DNA from: Merdicola sp963557785
GTDB lineage: Bacteria; Bacillota; Clostridia; TANB77; CAG-508
Direction of reading: 5' to 3'
DNA: 64,000 nt
Assembly (NCBI GenBank): GCA_963557785.1
Contig: CAUWBF010000001.1
Span: forward strand, 62,001 to 126,000
Part shown: piece after piece, positions 54,651-64,000 of the stretch
Layout: the number at the start of each line of letters is the position of its first letter
How positions within the stretch are numbered: the stretch's first letter is position 1
Notes under the pieces: generated by a model
Database searches by the model: none
Seen by the model: only the letters and a program-made list of their open reading frames with translations
Told to the model about the DNA's origin: nothing
Translations under genes and position numbers: made by a program

Positions 54651-55559
54651 GTGAATATAAAAAAATCAGTAAAAACAATTATTACAATTATTATTTTTAT
54701 AGTAATTGCATTAATAATAGTATATTTTGTAAAATCCCAAAAATACAAAAAAACGGACGAAACAGCTGAATTAAAAGATAAAATTATTCAAGAAATATAT
54801 TTTTTAGATGACTATCTTATTAGTATGGCCAATAGTGTAAATAATATTAATTTGGAAAACTATATAATAAAAGCAGAAACTATTACAGGGCAAAGTAATA
54901 AGGAAAATAACAATTCAAATTCTACAGGAGAGAGCAAAGAAGAGGGAGAATCATCAAAAAACTCATCTAGTAATAATTCATCTGAAGAAAAAAGTAAAGC
55001 TAATTCTTATGTATTAGAACCAAGCGATATTTTAGTAAATGAGAGAAATCCTGATTGGGAAAGTTTAAAGATTGCAACGGAAAGATTGTATTCAACATGG
55101 CCAACAATAGTAATAGATTTATATAAACTAAATATAAATAATGAGACAGTAGAAAAATTTAGTAAAGATTTAGATAATTTAACAAATAGTATAAAAATAG
55201 AAGATAAGAGTAGTACATTAATGTATATATCAAAACTATATGATTATTTACCTATATTTGGAGCATCAGTATTTAACAATAGTTTAAATAATAACATAAT
55301 TGCAACAAAATCTAATATATTAAATGCATATAAATTAATCGAAAAACAAAATTGGAATGAAATGAAATCATATATAAATAAAGCAGAGGATGAATATATA
55401 AATGTAATAAATAACCAAAATAATAAGAATCAATATAATATAAATAAGGCATATATAATACTAAAAGAATTTGAAAAATCTATAGATAATCAAAATATGG
55501 ATATTTTATATATAAAGTATAAAAATTTATTAGATGAATTAAATATGATAAGTATATAA
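54651..55559 (+). CDS. Hypothetical membrane-anchored protein
   Basis: Start taken as GTG 54651, nine bases after AAAGGA. The 302-residue protein has a basic N terminus and one membrane helix (about 8-27), a Ser/Asn/Glu-rich linker (about 85-120), then an alpha-helical domain with ILVNERNPDWESLKIATERL and LYDYLPIFGAS. No family recognised. It lies just before rnpB. Confidence 0.72.
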   Translation: MNIKKSVKTIITIIIFIVIALIIVYFVKSQKYKKTDETAELKDKIIQEIYFLDDYLISMANSVNNINLENYIIKAETITGQSNKENNNSNSTGESKEEGESSKNSSSNNSSEEKSKANSYVLEPSDILVNERNPDWESLKIATERLYSTWPTIVIDLYKLNINNETVEKFSKDLDNLTNSIKIEDKSSTLMYISKLYDYLPIFGASVFNNSLNNNIIATKSNILNAYKLIEKQNWNEMKSYINKAEDEYINVINNQNNKNQYNINKAYIILKEFEKSIDNQNMDILYIKYKNLLDELNMISI

Positions 55560-55596
55560 CTTGACTTTTATAAATAAAAATATTACAATAAAATAT

Positions 55597-55937
55597 GAGT
55601 AAGTTGAATAGTCGCGTATAGCAAGGCCGAAAGGTAGCGTACGAGGAAAGTCCGGGCTCCATAGAGCAATGATGCTGGATAACGTCCAGTGAGGGTAACC
55701 TTAAGGAAAGTGCAACAGAAAACAACCGCCTATTTATAGGTAAGGGTGAAAAGGTGAGGTAAGAGCTTACCGCTGGTATGGTGACATACCGGGTCAATGT
55801 AAACCCCATCTGGAGCAACACCGAGCTTGAGGGTTAAGGCTGCTCGCCGTCCTCTTATTGGTGGCATGAGATATATGGCAACATATATACTAGATAAATG
55901 ACTATTCTAGACAGAACCCGGCTTACAGATTTACTTA
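55597..55937 (+). ncRNA. rnpB: RNase P RNA (class A type)
   Basis: Contains the conserved core GAGGAAAGTCCGGGCTCC near the 5' end, AGGGTGAAAAGGTGAGGTAAGAG-type P10-P12 region, and ACAGAACCCGGCTTACA near the 3' end; P1 pairs AGTAA with TTACT. Ends are set by P1 and are good to a few bases. The RNA cleaves tRNA 5' leaders with RnpA. Confidence 0.95.
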
Positions 55938-55944
55938 TATATAA

Positions 55945-55977
55945 AAATAGATAGCCTAAAGCTATCTATTTTTTTCT
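55945..55977. terminator. Terminator of rnpB, shared with the RluA-type gene
   Basis: AAATAGATAGC (55945-55955) with GCTATCTATTT (55961-55971), then T-run; A-run on the left serves the opposite strand. Confidence 0.88.
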
Positions 55978-56864
55978 ATTATATTTAATAAATTTATAAA
56001 ATGAATTTTATAAGAATCAGAAGTATATTCTACTCTAGAATGAGTTATTGGATGAATAAAACTAATTTTATAACTATGAAGAGCTTGTCTATCAATGAAT
56101 GTAGAACTAGTACCATATAGTGTGTCACCTACAATCGGATGACCTAAATTAGCACAATGGACTCTAATTTGATGAGTCCTTCCAGTTTCTAAAGTAAATT
56201 TAACAACAGAATAGTCAGAATTTGATTTTATAACTTCATAATGTGTTATAGAATTATCACCTTTTTCAAAATCAATACATCTTTCAATAATGCTATTATC
56301 TTTTCTAGCTATAGGCAAATTTATTGTTCCAAAGTTATTATCAAAACAGCCACATACAATTCCAATATATTCTTTATGAAAATGATGACTATTCATTTGC
56401 TTTATTAAACATTCTTGTACATATTCATTTTTAGCAAATATAACTAAACCAGAAGTATCTCTATCTAATCTATTTACTGGACGAATCTTCTTTTTTAAAT
56501 TAATTGAATCAAAATAATATTTTATTCCATTTGATAAGCTATTTTCATAGTGCAGGATAGATGGATGAATAGCCATATTTGCAGGCTTATCTATTACCAA
56601 ATAGTATTCATCTTCATAAATTATATTTAAATTCATTTTAGTAGCAACTATATTAGAATTATCTTCTTCAAAATCAAGTGAAAAAGAAATAATATCATTT
56701 ACTTTGACAGATGTTCTTACATTGACAATATTATTGTTTAAAAATATTTTATTATTAGTTTTTAATTTGAGTAAAAGTCTATCAGATATTTGAAAATATC
56801 TTTTTAGAACATCTTTTACATTTTCAAAATTATCATTTTCATTTATAGTATAAGAAATATTCAT
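55962..56864 (-). CDS. RluA family 23S rRNA/tRNA pseudouridine synthase
   Basis: The 300-residue protein has an N-terminal S4-like RNA-binding region (about 1-75, RLLLKLKTNNKIFLN) and the RluA catalytic domain with RPVNRLDRDTSGLVIFAK (catalytic Asp in RLDRDT), and LETGRTHQIRVHCANLGHPIVGD. RluD-like by layout, but the exact target uridine cannot be read from sequence. It uses an AAAGGAT site and is a single gene. Confidence 0.93.
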   Translation of the reverse strand: MNISYTINENDNFENVKDVLKRYFQISDRLLLKLKTNNKIFLNNNIVNVRTSVKVNDIISFSLDFEEDNSNIVATKMNLNIIYEDEYYLVIDKPANMAIHPSILHYENSLSNGIKYYFDSINLKKKIRPVNRLDRDTSGLVIFAKNEYVQECLIKQMNSHHFHKEYIGIVCGCFDNNFGTINLPIARKDNSIIERCIDFEKGDNSITHYEVIKSNSDYSVVKFTLETGRTHQIRVHCANLGHPIVGDTLYGTSSTFIDRQALHSYKISFIHPITHSRVEYTSDSYKIHFINLLNIIEKNR

Positions 56865-56953
56865 ACATAAACAATCCTTTCAAAATATGAAACATTATAT
56901 AAAATAATGTATATAAGTTCAAGTAAATATATCTATAAAAAACGTAAAAAGAC

Positions 56954-56982
56954 TTGATTTTTAGTCGAATATGTAGTAAAAT
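56954..56982 (+). promoter_or_regulatory. Sigma-A promoter of rpsO
   Basis: TTGATT (56954-56959), 17 bp, TAAAAT (56977-56982). Confidence 0.65.
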
Positions 56983-57004
56983 ATTTGTGTTATAAACCTT
57001 ATAC

Positions 57005-57040
57005 TTAGCTACGGGGTAAAATCACACCTATACCTAGCTC
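57005..57040 (+). promoter_or_regulatory. Possible S15 autoregulatory leader structure
   Basis: The rpsO leader contains AGCTA (57008-57012) complementary to TAGCT (57035-57039), with inner GGGGT facing ACCTA. A leader stem of this kind could bind S15, as in other bacteria where rpsO is autoregulated. No fit to a named leader family was tested. Confidence 0.35.
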
Positions 57041-57075
57041 AGTTTAAGGAAGAAAAAATATGGGAGGTGTATTAA

Positions 57076-57339
57076 ATGACAAAGGAAAGAAAACAAGAAA
57101 TTATTAATACTTATAAAAGAGATGAAAAAGATACTGGTTCTCCAGAAGTTCAAGTAGCTCTTTTAACAGAAAGAATTAATGAATTAACAGAACACTTAAG
57201 AGTTCATAAAAAAGACAATCACTCAAGAAGAGGTCTTTTAAAAATGGTAGGTGCTAGAAGAAATTTATTAAATTACTTATCTAAAAAAGATGTTCAAAGA
57301 TATAGAGATATTGTTGAAAAATTAGGACTAAGAAAATAA
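57076..57339 (+). CDS. rpsO: Ribosomal protein S15
   Basis: The 87-residue protein shows the full S15 pattern: DTGSPEVQVALLTERI, LTEHLRVHKKDNHSRRGLL, MVGARRNLLNYL. GGGAGGTG site. It precedes pnp, as in most bacteria. Confidence 0.98.
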   Translation: MTKERKQEIINTYKRDEKDTGSPEVQVALLTERINELTEHLRVHKKDNHSRRGLLKMVGARRNLLNYLSKKDVQRYRDIVEKLGLRK

Positions 57340-57348
57340 AAAATGCAG

Positions 57349-57376
57349 TAGGACGTTTGAACATACAAACGTCCTA
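57349..57376 (+). other. Strong hairpin between rpsO and pnp
   Basis: TAGGACGTTTG (57349-57359) pairs perfectly with CAAACGTCCTA (57366-57376). There is no T-run, so it may be an attenuator or RNase processing site that controls pnp. The remaining 150 bases up to pnp show no clear element. Confidence 0.65.
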
Positions 57377-57534
57377 TAGTTGTATAATAATGTAATTATT
57401 TAATAATTAGAAAGTAGCTTGTATGATGTTTTATTATATGGATAAAATATCATAGAGGTTACATCTAATATAAATAGTTACATTATATTTAAACAAGGTG
57501 TGAAATTTATATTAAATAAAAAGGAGAAAAAATT

Positions 57535-59670
57535 ATGTTTAAAACTTATTCAATGGAATTAGCAGGAAGAACATTAACATTTGAAACAGGAAAAATGGCA
57601 GGTTTAGCAAATGGAAGTGTATTAGTAAGATATGGAGATACAGCAGTTATAGTAAATGTTACAGCTTCTAAAGAACCAAAAGATGGGGTAGACTTTTTCC
57701 CATTATCAGTTGATTATGAAGAAAAATTATATGCAGTAGGAAAAATACCAGGAAGTTTCTTAAAAAGAGAAGGAAAACCTAGTGACAAGGCAATTCTAAC
57801 ATCAAGAGCAATAGATAGACCTTTAAGACCTTTATTTCCAAAAGATTTCAGAAATGATGTATGTGTTGTAGCAACAGCATTATCAGTTGATCAAGATAAC
57901 TCACCAGAAGTATGTGCAATGATTGGTGCTTCAGCAGCTTTATCAATTTCTGATATACCATTTGGAGGACCAACAGCAGCTGTAAATGTTGGATATGTTG
58001 ATGGAAAAATAGTAATAAATCCAAATTCAGAAGAAAGAGAAAAAAGTAAATTAACATTAACTGTTGCAGGAACAAAAGAAAAAATAGCTATGATAGAAGC
58101 AGGAGCAGATGAAATACCAGATGATATTATGCTTGAAGCAATAAAAGAAGCACATGTAGAAATAAAAAAAGTATGTGATTTTATAGAAACAGTAAAAGCA
58201 GAAATAGGAAAACCAAAATTTGAATATAAATCATTTGCAGTAGATAAAGAAGTATATGAAGAAATAGAAAAAGAATTTAAAGATAGAATGTATATAGATG
58301 TACAAGCACAAGACAAAGAAGTTAGAGATGCAAATATGGATAAAATATCAGAAGATATTATTGCTTATTATACAGAAAAATACGGTGAAGAAGTAACAGA
58401 AGAAAAAATGTACGATATAGCAACAAGCATTCACGACTTAGAGAAAAAATGTGTTAGAGAAATGATATACAAAGAGCACAAAAGACCTGATGGAAGAAAA
58501 ATTGATGAAATAAGACCATTATCATGCGAAGTTGGTTTATTACCAAGAGTTCATGGTAGTGCATTATTTACAAGAGGACAAACTCAAGTATTATCAATAG
58601 CAACATTAGGAATGGTATCAGAAGAACAAACATTAGATGGAATAGATGAAGAAGCAAGCAAAAGATATATGCATCACTATAATTTCCCTTCATATAGTGT
58701 TGGAGAAGCAAGACCTTCTAGAGGACCAGGAAGAAGAGAGATAGGACATGGAGCTTTAGCAGAAAAAGCATTAGTTCCAGTAATACCACCAGTAGAAGAA
58801 TTTCCTTATGCAATAAGAGTTGTTTCTGAAGTATTATCTTCAAATGGATCTACATCTCAAGCTAGTATATGTGGTAGTACATTAGCACTAATGGATGCAG
58901 GTGTACCAATTAAGAGACCAGTTGCTGGTATTTCTACAGGTTTAGTAACAGATCCAGATGGTTCAGATAAATATGTAATGTTAACAGATATACAAGGAAT
59001 AGAAGATTTCTTTGGAGACATGGACTTTAAAGTAGGTGGAACTAAAAATGGTATTACAGCTATACAAGTTGATATTAAAGTAGATGGTTTAAGTTACGAC
59101 ATTATAAAAGAAGCTTTTGAAAGAACAAGAGTTGCAAGAAATTATATATTAGATGAAATTATGTTAAAACAAATAGCAGAACCTAGAAAAGAAGTATCAA
59201 AATATGCTCCAAGAATAATAAATACACAAATTAATGTAGATAAAATAAAAGACGTAATAGGACCTGGAGGAAAAATGATAAACAAAATTATTGATGAAAC
59301 AGGTGTAAAAATAGACATAGAAGAAGATGGAAAAGTATTTATTTATTCTACAGATACAGATTCTGCAAAAAGAGCTTTAAAAATGATAGAAGACATAGCA
59401 AAAGATATAGAAGTAAATGCAATCTATGAAGGAAAAGTAACAAGAATTATGAACTTTGGAGCTTTTGTTGATATTGGAGGAGGAAGAGAAGGATTACTTC
59501 ATATTTCTAAAATATCTAAAGAAAGAGTAAACAAAGTAGAAGATGTACTTCATATTGGTGACGAAGTTACTGTAAAAGTAATAGAAATAGATGACCAAAA
59601 CAGAATTAATTTAAGTATGAAGGATTTACAAGAAGAAAAAATTGAAGAAAGCAAAGAAGATAACGAATAA
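57535..59670 (+). CDS. pnp: Polyribonucleotide nucleotidyltransferase
   Basis: PNPase degrades RNA 3' to 5' by phosphorolysis. The 711-residue protein has two RNase PH domains (GSVLVRYGDTAVIVNVTAS; GSALFTRGQTQVLSI), FPSYSVGEARPSRGPGRRE, a KH domain (IGPGGKMINKI, about 575) and an S1 domain (VTRIMNFGAFVDI, about 632-700). AAGGAG site. Full length. Confidence 0.98.
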   Translation: MFKTYSMELAGRTLTFETGKMAGLANGSVLVRYGDTAVIVNVTASKEPKDGVDFFPLSVDYEEKLYAVGKIPGSFLKREGKPSDKAILTSRAIDRPLRPLFPKDFRNDVCVVATALSVDQDNSPEVCAMIGASAALSISDIPFGGPTAAVNVGYVDGKIVINPNSEEREKSKLTLTVAGTKEKIAMIEAGADEIPDDIMLEAIKEAHVEIKKVCDFIETVKAEIGKPKFEYKSFAVDKEVYEEIEKEFKDRMYIDVQAQDKEVRDANMDKISEDIIAYYTEKYGEEVTEEKMYDIATSIHDLEKKCVREMIYKEHKRPDGRKIDEIRPLSCEVGLLPRVHGSALFTRGQTQVLSIATLGMVSEEQTLDGIDEEASKRYMHHYNFPSYSVGEARPSRGPGRREIGHGALAEKALVPVIPPVEEFPYAIRVVSEVLSSNGSTSQASICGSTLALMDAGVPIKRPVAGISTGLVTDPDGSDKYVMLTDIQGIEDFFGDMDFKVGGTKNGITAIQVDIKVDGLSYDIIKEAFERTRVARNYILDEIMLKQIAEPRKEVSKYAPRIINTQINVDKIKDVIGPGGKMINKIIDETGVKIDIEEDGKVFIYSTDTDSAKRALKMIEDIAKDIEVNAIYEGKVTRIMNFGAFVDIGGGREGLLHISKISKERVNKVEDVLHIGDEVTVKVIEIDDQNRINLSMKDLQEEKIEESKEDNE

Positions 59671-59741
59671 TATAGAAATAATGACAAATATTAAAATTTT
59701 ATTAATATTGTTAAAATTGCCATAAATAGGTTGTAAAAAAG

Positions 59742-59771
59742 TTGCAAAAAGTATAGTATATATAGTATAAT
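59742..59771 (+). promoter_or_regulatory. Sigma-A promoter of the glycosyltransferase gene
   Basis: TTGCAA (59742-59747), 18 bp, TATAAT (59766-59771). Confidence 0.6.
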
Positions 59772-59829
59772 ATAAAAGATAGCGAATAATATAATAAAAA
59801 GTATTATTTAAAATAAAGAGAGGTAAAAA

Positions 59830-61092
59830 ATGGAATATTTATATGTAATTCAACAAGCACTAGTTTGGATTCTAACAATATTTTGGCTATACCAAATAAT
59901 GGTTAGTATATGTTCTTTAGTAAAATTAAAAGATAAACCATTATTAGTAAATAAAAATCACAAATTTATGGCAATTATACCAGCCCATAATGAAGAAGCA
60001 GTAATTGGAAACTTATTAGAAAGTTTAAAAAATCAAGAATATCCTAAAGATTTATATGATATATATGTTATTGCAGATAACTGTACAGATAATACAGCAA
60101 AAATTGCAAGAGATGCAGGTGCAATAGTATATGAAAGATTCGATAGCACAAATAAAACTAAAGGATATGCATTACAATGGTTTTTAGATCAAAAAATAAA
60201 AGAAAATGCTGATTATGATGCTTTCTTTGTTTTTGATTCAGATAATATTGTAGATAAAAACTTTATTAAAGCAATGAATAAAAAACTATGTCAAGGAGAA
60301 GATGTAGTACAAGGATATAGAGATATTAAAAATCCATCAGATAGTTGGGTAACAGCAGGATATGCAATATTTTATTGGATGATGCATAGATTTTATCACT
60401 TAGCAAGATACAACTTAGGTTTATCACCACTATTAAATGGAACAGGTTTTATGGTTAGATTTGATGTTATAAAACCTGATGGATGGGATACAGAAACATT
60501 AACAGAAGATATAGAGTTTTCTTTAAAAAGAATTATTAAAGGTAAAAAACTTGGATGGGCTACAGATGCTATAGTATATGATGAACAACCAGTAGGATTC
60601 AGACAATCTTGGATTCAAAGAACAAGATGGTCTGTAGGACATATACAATGTATAGAAAAATATACAAAACAATTAGCAGTAGCAGTAAAAGAACATAAAA
60701 CATTAATGAACTTTGATGGTTTATTATATATATTAGGAAGTATACCAATGTTTGTAATAACACTTGTGTTATTAGCACTAAATATGGTAATATATTTAGG
60801 AGATGGAATGACATCTGCTGAATTATTAGTAAATTATGCAAGATATCTTATACCAACATTCTTACTACCAATTTTGACAGGTATTTTTACTATGAAATTG
60901 GATAATAGACCAATAAAACCTATGATAAAAGGATTACTTTGTTATCCACTATTCTTAGGATCTTGGCTATTAATAAACTTTAAATGTTTATTTAAAAGAG
61001 ATACAAGTTGGGAGAAAATTGATCACGTTAGAGATATAAAAATACAAGATGTTAAAGATGATCAAACAGTGGAAGTTGTTGAAAAAATATAA
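59830..61092 (+). CDS. Family 2 membrane glycosyltransferase
   Basis: A 420-residue GT2 enzyme: N-terminal membrane helix, catalytic domain (about 45-290) with IPAHNEEAVIGNLLESL, the DxD-like FVFDSDN, the acid TEDIEF and the QRTRW motif seen in processive synthases, then three to four C-terminal membrane helices. It could elongate a polysaccharide or decorate a lipid carrier; no partner genes are near to say which. Single gene with GAGAGG site. Confidence 0.9.
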   Translation: MEYLYVIQQALVWILTIFWLYQIMVSICSLVKLKDKPLLVNKNHKFMAIIPAHNEEAVIGNLLESLKNQEYPKDLYDIYVIADNCTDNTAKIARDAGAIVYERFDSTNKTKGYALQWFLDQKIKENADYDAFFVFDSDNIVDKNFIKAMNKKLCQGEDVVQGYRDIKNPSDSWVTAGYAIFYWMMHRFYHLARYNLGLSPLLNGTGFMVRFDVIKPDGWDTETLTEDIEFSLKRIIKGKKLGWATDAIVYDEQPVGFRQSWIQRTRWSVGHIQCIEKYTKQLAVAVKEHKTLMNFDGLLYILGSIPMFVITLVLLALNMVIYLGDGMTSAELLVNYARYLIPTFLLPILTGIFTMKLDNRPIKPMIKGLLCYPLFLGSWLLINFKCLFKRDTSWEKIDHVRDIKIQDVKDDQTVEVVEKI

Positions 61093-61109
61093 AATGCAAT
61101 GAAGAGAAA

Positions 61110-61320
61110 AAGTAAAATAATGTTTATTAAAAGAGAGGATTAGTCATAGGCTGAAAACTAATCTTAATGTAATTATTTGAAAAAACTAACTCTTGGCACC
61201 TAGTCTAATAAATTAGGCGTTGATTACGATATAATCTAATTAAGATAAAACAAGGATGGAACCGTGTAATATAAACACTCCTGTAAGCAATATTATTTGC
61301 TTACGGGAGTGTTGTTTTTA
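61110..61320 (+). promoter_or_regulatory. T-box riboswitch leader of thrS (threonine, ACC specifier)
   Basis: The 5' end is approximate. T-box sequence AAGGATGGAACCGTG (61252-61266) is followed by terminator AACACTCCTGTAAGCAA (61274-61290) with TTGCTTACGGGAGTGTT (61297-61313). The probable specifier is ACC at 61198-61200 in GGCACC, matched by the tRNA-Thr(GGT) encoded at 31829. Confidence 0.92.
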
Positions 61321-61350
61321 TAGAAATAATATATTAAGGGGGAAAAAATT

Positions 61351-63276
61351 ATGATTAAAGTTATGTTAAAAGATGGATCTAGTATAGATATAGAAGAGGG
61401 AAGTTCTATATTAGATGTTGCAAAAAAAATAAGTGAAGGATTAGCTAGAGTGGCAACTTGCGGAGAAGTAGATGGAGAAATAAAAGATTTAAGATATATA
61501 TTAAATAAAGATTGTTCTTTAACAATTCATACATTTGATAGTAGTTTAGATGGTAAAAAAGCATATTGGCATACAACATCACATATAATGGCACAAGCTG
61601 TAAAAAGATTGTTCCCAGATGTTAAATTTGCTATAGGACCAAGTATTGACGAAGGATTCTATTATGATTTTGATATAGAAAGACCATTCACAGATGAAGA
61701 TAAAGAAAAAATAGAAAATGAAATGAAAAAAATTATAAAAGAAGATATAGCTATAGAAAGATTTTCATTACCAAAATCAGAAGCTTTAGAGTTAATGAAA
61801 GATCAACCATATAAACAAGAATTAATAAATGAATTACCAGAAGGTGAAGAAATTTCTTTCTATAAACAAGGAGATTTTACAGATTTATGTGCTGGACCTC
61901 ATTTAGAAAGTACTGGAAAAGTAAAATATATAAAACTATTAACTTCATCAGGCGCTTACTGGAGAGGAAATGAGCATAATAAAATGCTACAAAGAATTTA
62001 TGCAATATCATATCCAAAAGCAAGTCAATTAGAAGAATATTTACAATTATTAGAAGAAGCTAAACAAAGAGATCATAGAAAGATAGGAAAAGACTTAGAG
62101 TTATTCATGACCCATGAACTTGTTGGATCTGGATTACCAATGTACTTACCTAATGGTGCAACAGTAAGAAGATTATTAGAAAGATATATTCAAGATAAAG
62201 AAATAGAAATGGGATATAGCCATGTATATACACCATCTCTTGCAAATGTTGATTTATATAAAACAAGTGGTCATTGGGATCATTATAAAGATGATATGTT
62301 CCCAGTAATGAAATTTGATAATGAAGAATTAGTATTAAGACCAATGAACTGCCCACATCATATGCTTATATACAGAAGTAAAATGCGTTCTTACAGAGAT
62401 TTACCAATAAGAATAGGGGAACTTGCACATGACTTTAGATATGAATCAAGCGGAAGCGTTTGTGGACTAGAAAGAGTTAGAGAAATGTGTCAAAATGATG
62501 CCCACCTTTTTGTAACTCCTGAACAAATAAAATCTGAATTTGCTCAAGTTGTAAAATTAATTCTTTCTGTATATGAAGATTTTGGATTTAAAGATTATAC
62601 ATTTAGATTATCTTTAAGAGATAAAGATAATAAAGAAAAATATTTTGATGATGATCAAATGTGGGAAACAGCAGAAAGTCAATTACGTGAGATATTAACA
62701 GAATTAGGACTAAACTTCTATGAAGCAAAGGGAGAAGCAGCATTCTACGGCCCTAAATTAGATGTTCAAATAAAAACGGCTTTAGGACATGATGTTACAA
62801 TTTCAACATGTCAATTAGATTTCTTATTACCACAAAGATTTGAACTAGAATATATAGGTGAAGATGGAAAAGCTCATAGACCAGTAGTTATTCATAGAGC
62901 AATATTAGGAACATTTGATAGATTTATGTCATTCTTAATTGAAGAAACAAAAGGCGCTTTCCCAACATGGCTTTCACCATTACAAGTAAAAGTATTACCA
63001 ATATCAGATTCACAAGTAGAATATAGTAAAGAAGTTGAAAAACAACTAAAAGCAATTGGAGTTCGTGTAAAAGTTGATGATAGAAACGAAAAAATTGGAT
63101 ATAAAATTCGTGAAGCACAATTAGAAAAAGTTCCATATATGTTAGTGATTGGTGATAAAGAAATAGAAGCTAATGCAGTAGCAGTACGTTCAAGAAAAGA
63201 CGGAGATGCAGGACAAATGAAACTTGAAGATTTTGTATGTAAAATTAAACAAGAAATTGATACAAAAGCAAGATAA
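61351..63276 (+). CDS. thrS: Threonyl-tRNA synthetase
   Basis: Class II synthetase. The 641-residue protein has the TGS domain (1-62), the editing domain with HTTSHIMAQAVKRLF and CAGPHLEST, the catalytic core with zinc-ligand cysteine in RPMNCPHHMLIY, motif 2 FRYESSG and motif 3 HRAILGTFDRF, and the anticodon domain (about 540-641). AAGGGGG site and T-box control. Confidence 0.98.
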   Translation: MIKVMLKDGSSIDIEEGSSILDVAKKISEGLARVATCGEVDGEIKDLRYILNKDCSLTIHTFDSSLDGKKAYWHTTSHIMAQAVKRLFPDVKFAIGPSIDEGFYYDFDIERPFTDEDKEKIENEMKKIIKEDIAIERFSLPKSEALELMKDQPYKQELINELPEGEEISFYKQGDFTDLCAGPHLESTGKVKYIKLLTSSGAYWRGNEHNKMLQRIYAISYPKASQLEEYLQLLEEAKQRDHRKIGKDLELFMTHELVGSGLPMYLPNGATVRRLLERYIQDKEIEMGYSHVYTPSLANVDLYKTSGHWDHYKDDMFPVMKFDNEELVLRPMNCPHHMLIYRSKMRSYRDLPIRIGELAHDFRYESSGSVCGLERVREMCQNDAHLFVTPEQIKSEFAQVVKLILSVYEDFGFKDYTFRLSLRDKDNKEKYFDDDQMWETAESQLREILTELGLNFYEAKGEAAFYGPKLDVQIKTALGHDVTISTCQLDFLLPQRFELEYIGEDGKAHRPVVIHRAILGTFDRFMSFLIEETKGAFPTWLSPLQVKVLPISDSQVEYSKEVEKQLKAIGVRVKVDDRNEKIGYKIREAQLEKVPYMLVIGDKEIEANAVAVRSRKDGDAGQMKLEDFVCKIKQEIDTKAR

Positions 63277-63286
63277 TTAACAAAAG

Positions 63287-63327
63287 ATGATAGATTTATT
63301 AAATATATTGATAAATCTATCATTTTT
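63287..63327 (+). terminator. Rho-independent terminator after thrS
   Basis: ATGATAGATTTAT (63287-63299) with ATAAATCTATCAT (63311-63323) and T-run. Confidence 0.88.
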
Positions 63328-63394
63328 TATATTTTAAAATCATATAAAGTGTGATATACTATGTATCAAGTAAAAATTTAGGAGGTCTCTAATA

Positions 63395-64000
63395 ATGCCT
63401 AGAAATGCTATTGAAAAAGATAATATAAAAGACAAATTAAAGTACATAGGATTAGATTTAGAAAATATACCAGAGTTTATAAAAAATCGTACAAGTATAA
63501 ATTATAAGCCTTCTAGAGGTTATGATGAGAATAAATATAATATATATAAATTTATAGATGTAAGGGATATACAAATATTACTTACACCTACTAATAGAAT
63601 GGATTTATTAATTGATAAATATGACAAAGCAAGTCCATTAAACCAATATATGATATCAGACGACGAAGAAAATATAGTAAAACATACAATGTTTTTAAAT
63701 ATGCTTAAAAAAGTTAAATTAGAAGAAATAAAGAAAGTAGAGGAGGAACAAAAAGAGCTTAATAAAGAATTACCATTTAAAGTAAGATATAGTGAAAACT
63801 ATTTATGGCAAATATATTATTCGGAAGTTAGTAACCAATATTTCATGTTAGAGCCAGTAATAGATTCAGAATATGCATGTTTCTTCTACTTACTAAAAAA
63901 ACAAATTGAATGCTTTAAAAAGAATAAAGAATATAAAATTTTTGTGCCAATTTGTCATTTAGATTATTCTGGAAAATATCTAAAAAAATCAGAATTATCA
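63395..64000 (+). CDS. Hypothetical protein, 5' part
   Basis: Starts at ATG 63395, eight bases after GGAGGT, and stays open to the right edge (202 codons). Soluble, charged protein: MPRNAIEKDNIKDKLKYIGL, DVRDIQILLTPTNRMDLLID, a coiled-coil stretch (KKVKLEEIKKVEEEQKELNKE with breaks), and YSENYLWQIYYSEVSNQYF. No family recognised; similar proteins may be widespread in Clostridia. The full domain content is cut off. Confidence 0.75.
   Translation, partial: MPRNAIEKDNIKDKLKYIGLDLENIPEFIKNRTSINYKPSRGYDENKYNIYKFIDVRDIQILLTPTNRMDLLIDKYDKASPLNQYMISDDEENIVKHTMFLNMLKKVKLEEIKKVEEEQKELNKELPFKVRYSENYLWQIYYSEVSNQYFMLEPVIDSEYACFFYLLKKQIECFKKNKEYKIFVPICHLDYSGKYLKKSELS

Overview
This window is very AT-rich and reads as a chromosome segment of a low-GC, Gram-positive, spore-forming Clostridia-type bacterium. 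The evidence is the spoIIA operon with spoIID and spoIIQ, a dipicolinate synthase subunit, SigH, T-box leaders, strong AGGAGG ribosome sites, sigma-A type promoters, a class A RNase P RNA and Firmicutes-type housekeeping order (ireB-ruvX-DUF1292, rpsO-pnp). The species cannot be named from the sequence. An uncultured gut lineage is plausible but is only an inference.

Layout. 1-1230: the end of an S41 C-terminal processing protease, convergent with a Spo0A-like response regulator. 1231-1368: a divergent control region with four tandem 9-bp repeats. 1369-18400: an accessory polymorphic-toxin island. It holds one full-length secreted RHS/YD-repeat protein with DNRLRE, carbohydrate-binding-like and ricin-type lectin sections. 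Behind it, all in the same orientation, lie start-less 'orphan tips'. Each intact tip carries a nearly identical RHS core, a different C-terminal toxin and a downstream immunity-like gene. Toxin types seen are a DUF4329/JAMM-like domain (frameshifted), Ntox44, a GIY-YIG nuclease (decayed), an unrecognised alpha-helical domain, and a domain with a faint colicin-M-like motif (one full and one truncated copy). 18401-31150: tRNA-Thr, ftsY, a UPF0182 membrane protein, pgsA, ligA, a PHP phosphoesterase, an Fe-alcohol dehydrogenase, ppaC and rqcH. 31150-37270: sigH, tRNA-Thr, ychF, a small LPXTG protein, ppa, a TPR protein, dpaA and uppP. 37300-41250: an unusual three-gene set (VirB2-like membrane peptide, TadZ/CpaE-like protein with AT-hooks, GAF plus degenerate GGDEF). 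41270-45350: ireB, ruvX, DUF1292 and T-box-valS. 45360-48906: spoIIAA-spoIIAB-sigF-spoIID-spoIIQ, with likely Spo0A boxes and a sigma-F promoter. 48930-64000: rpmF, an L,D-transpeptidase, der, plsY, gpsA, dtd, rnpB, an RluA-type synthase, rpsO, pnp, a family-2 glycosyltransferase, T-box-thrS and a partial unknown gene.

How it fits together. Most of the window is ordinary growth and sporulation machinery. The first 18 kb looks like a contact-toxin diversification locus: the repeated core would let homologous recombination swap a silent toxin/immunity tip onto the expressed RHS gene. The Spo0A-like regulator sits divergently next to that gene. The best candidates for something undescribed are this tip array with its unrecognised toxin/immunity pairs and the 37.3-41.3 kb membrane/AT-hook/GGDEF cluster.
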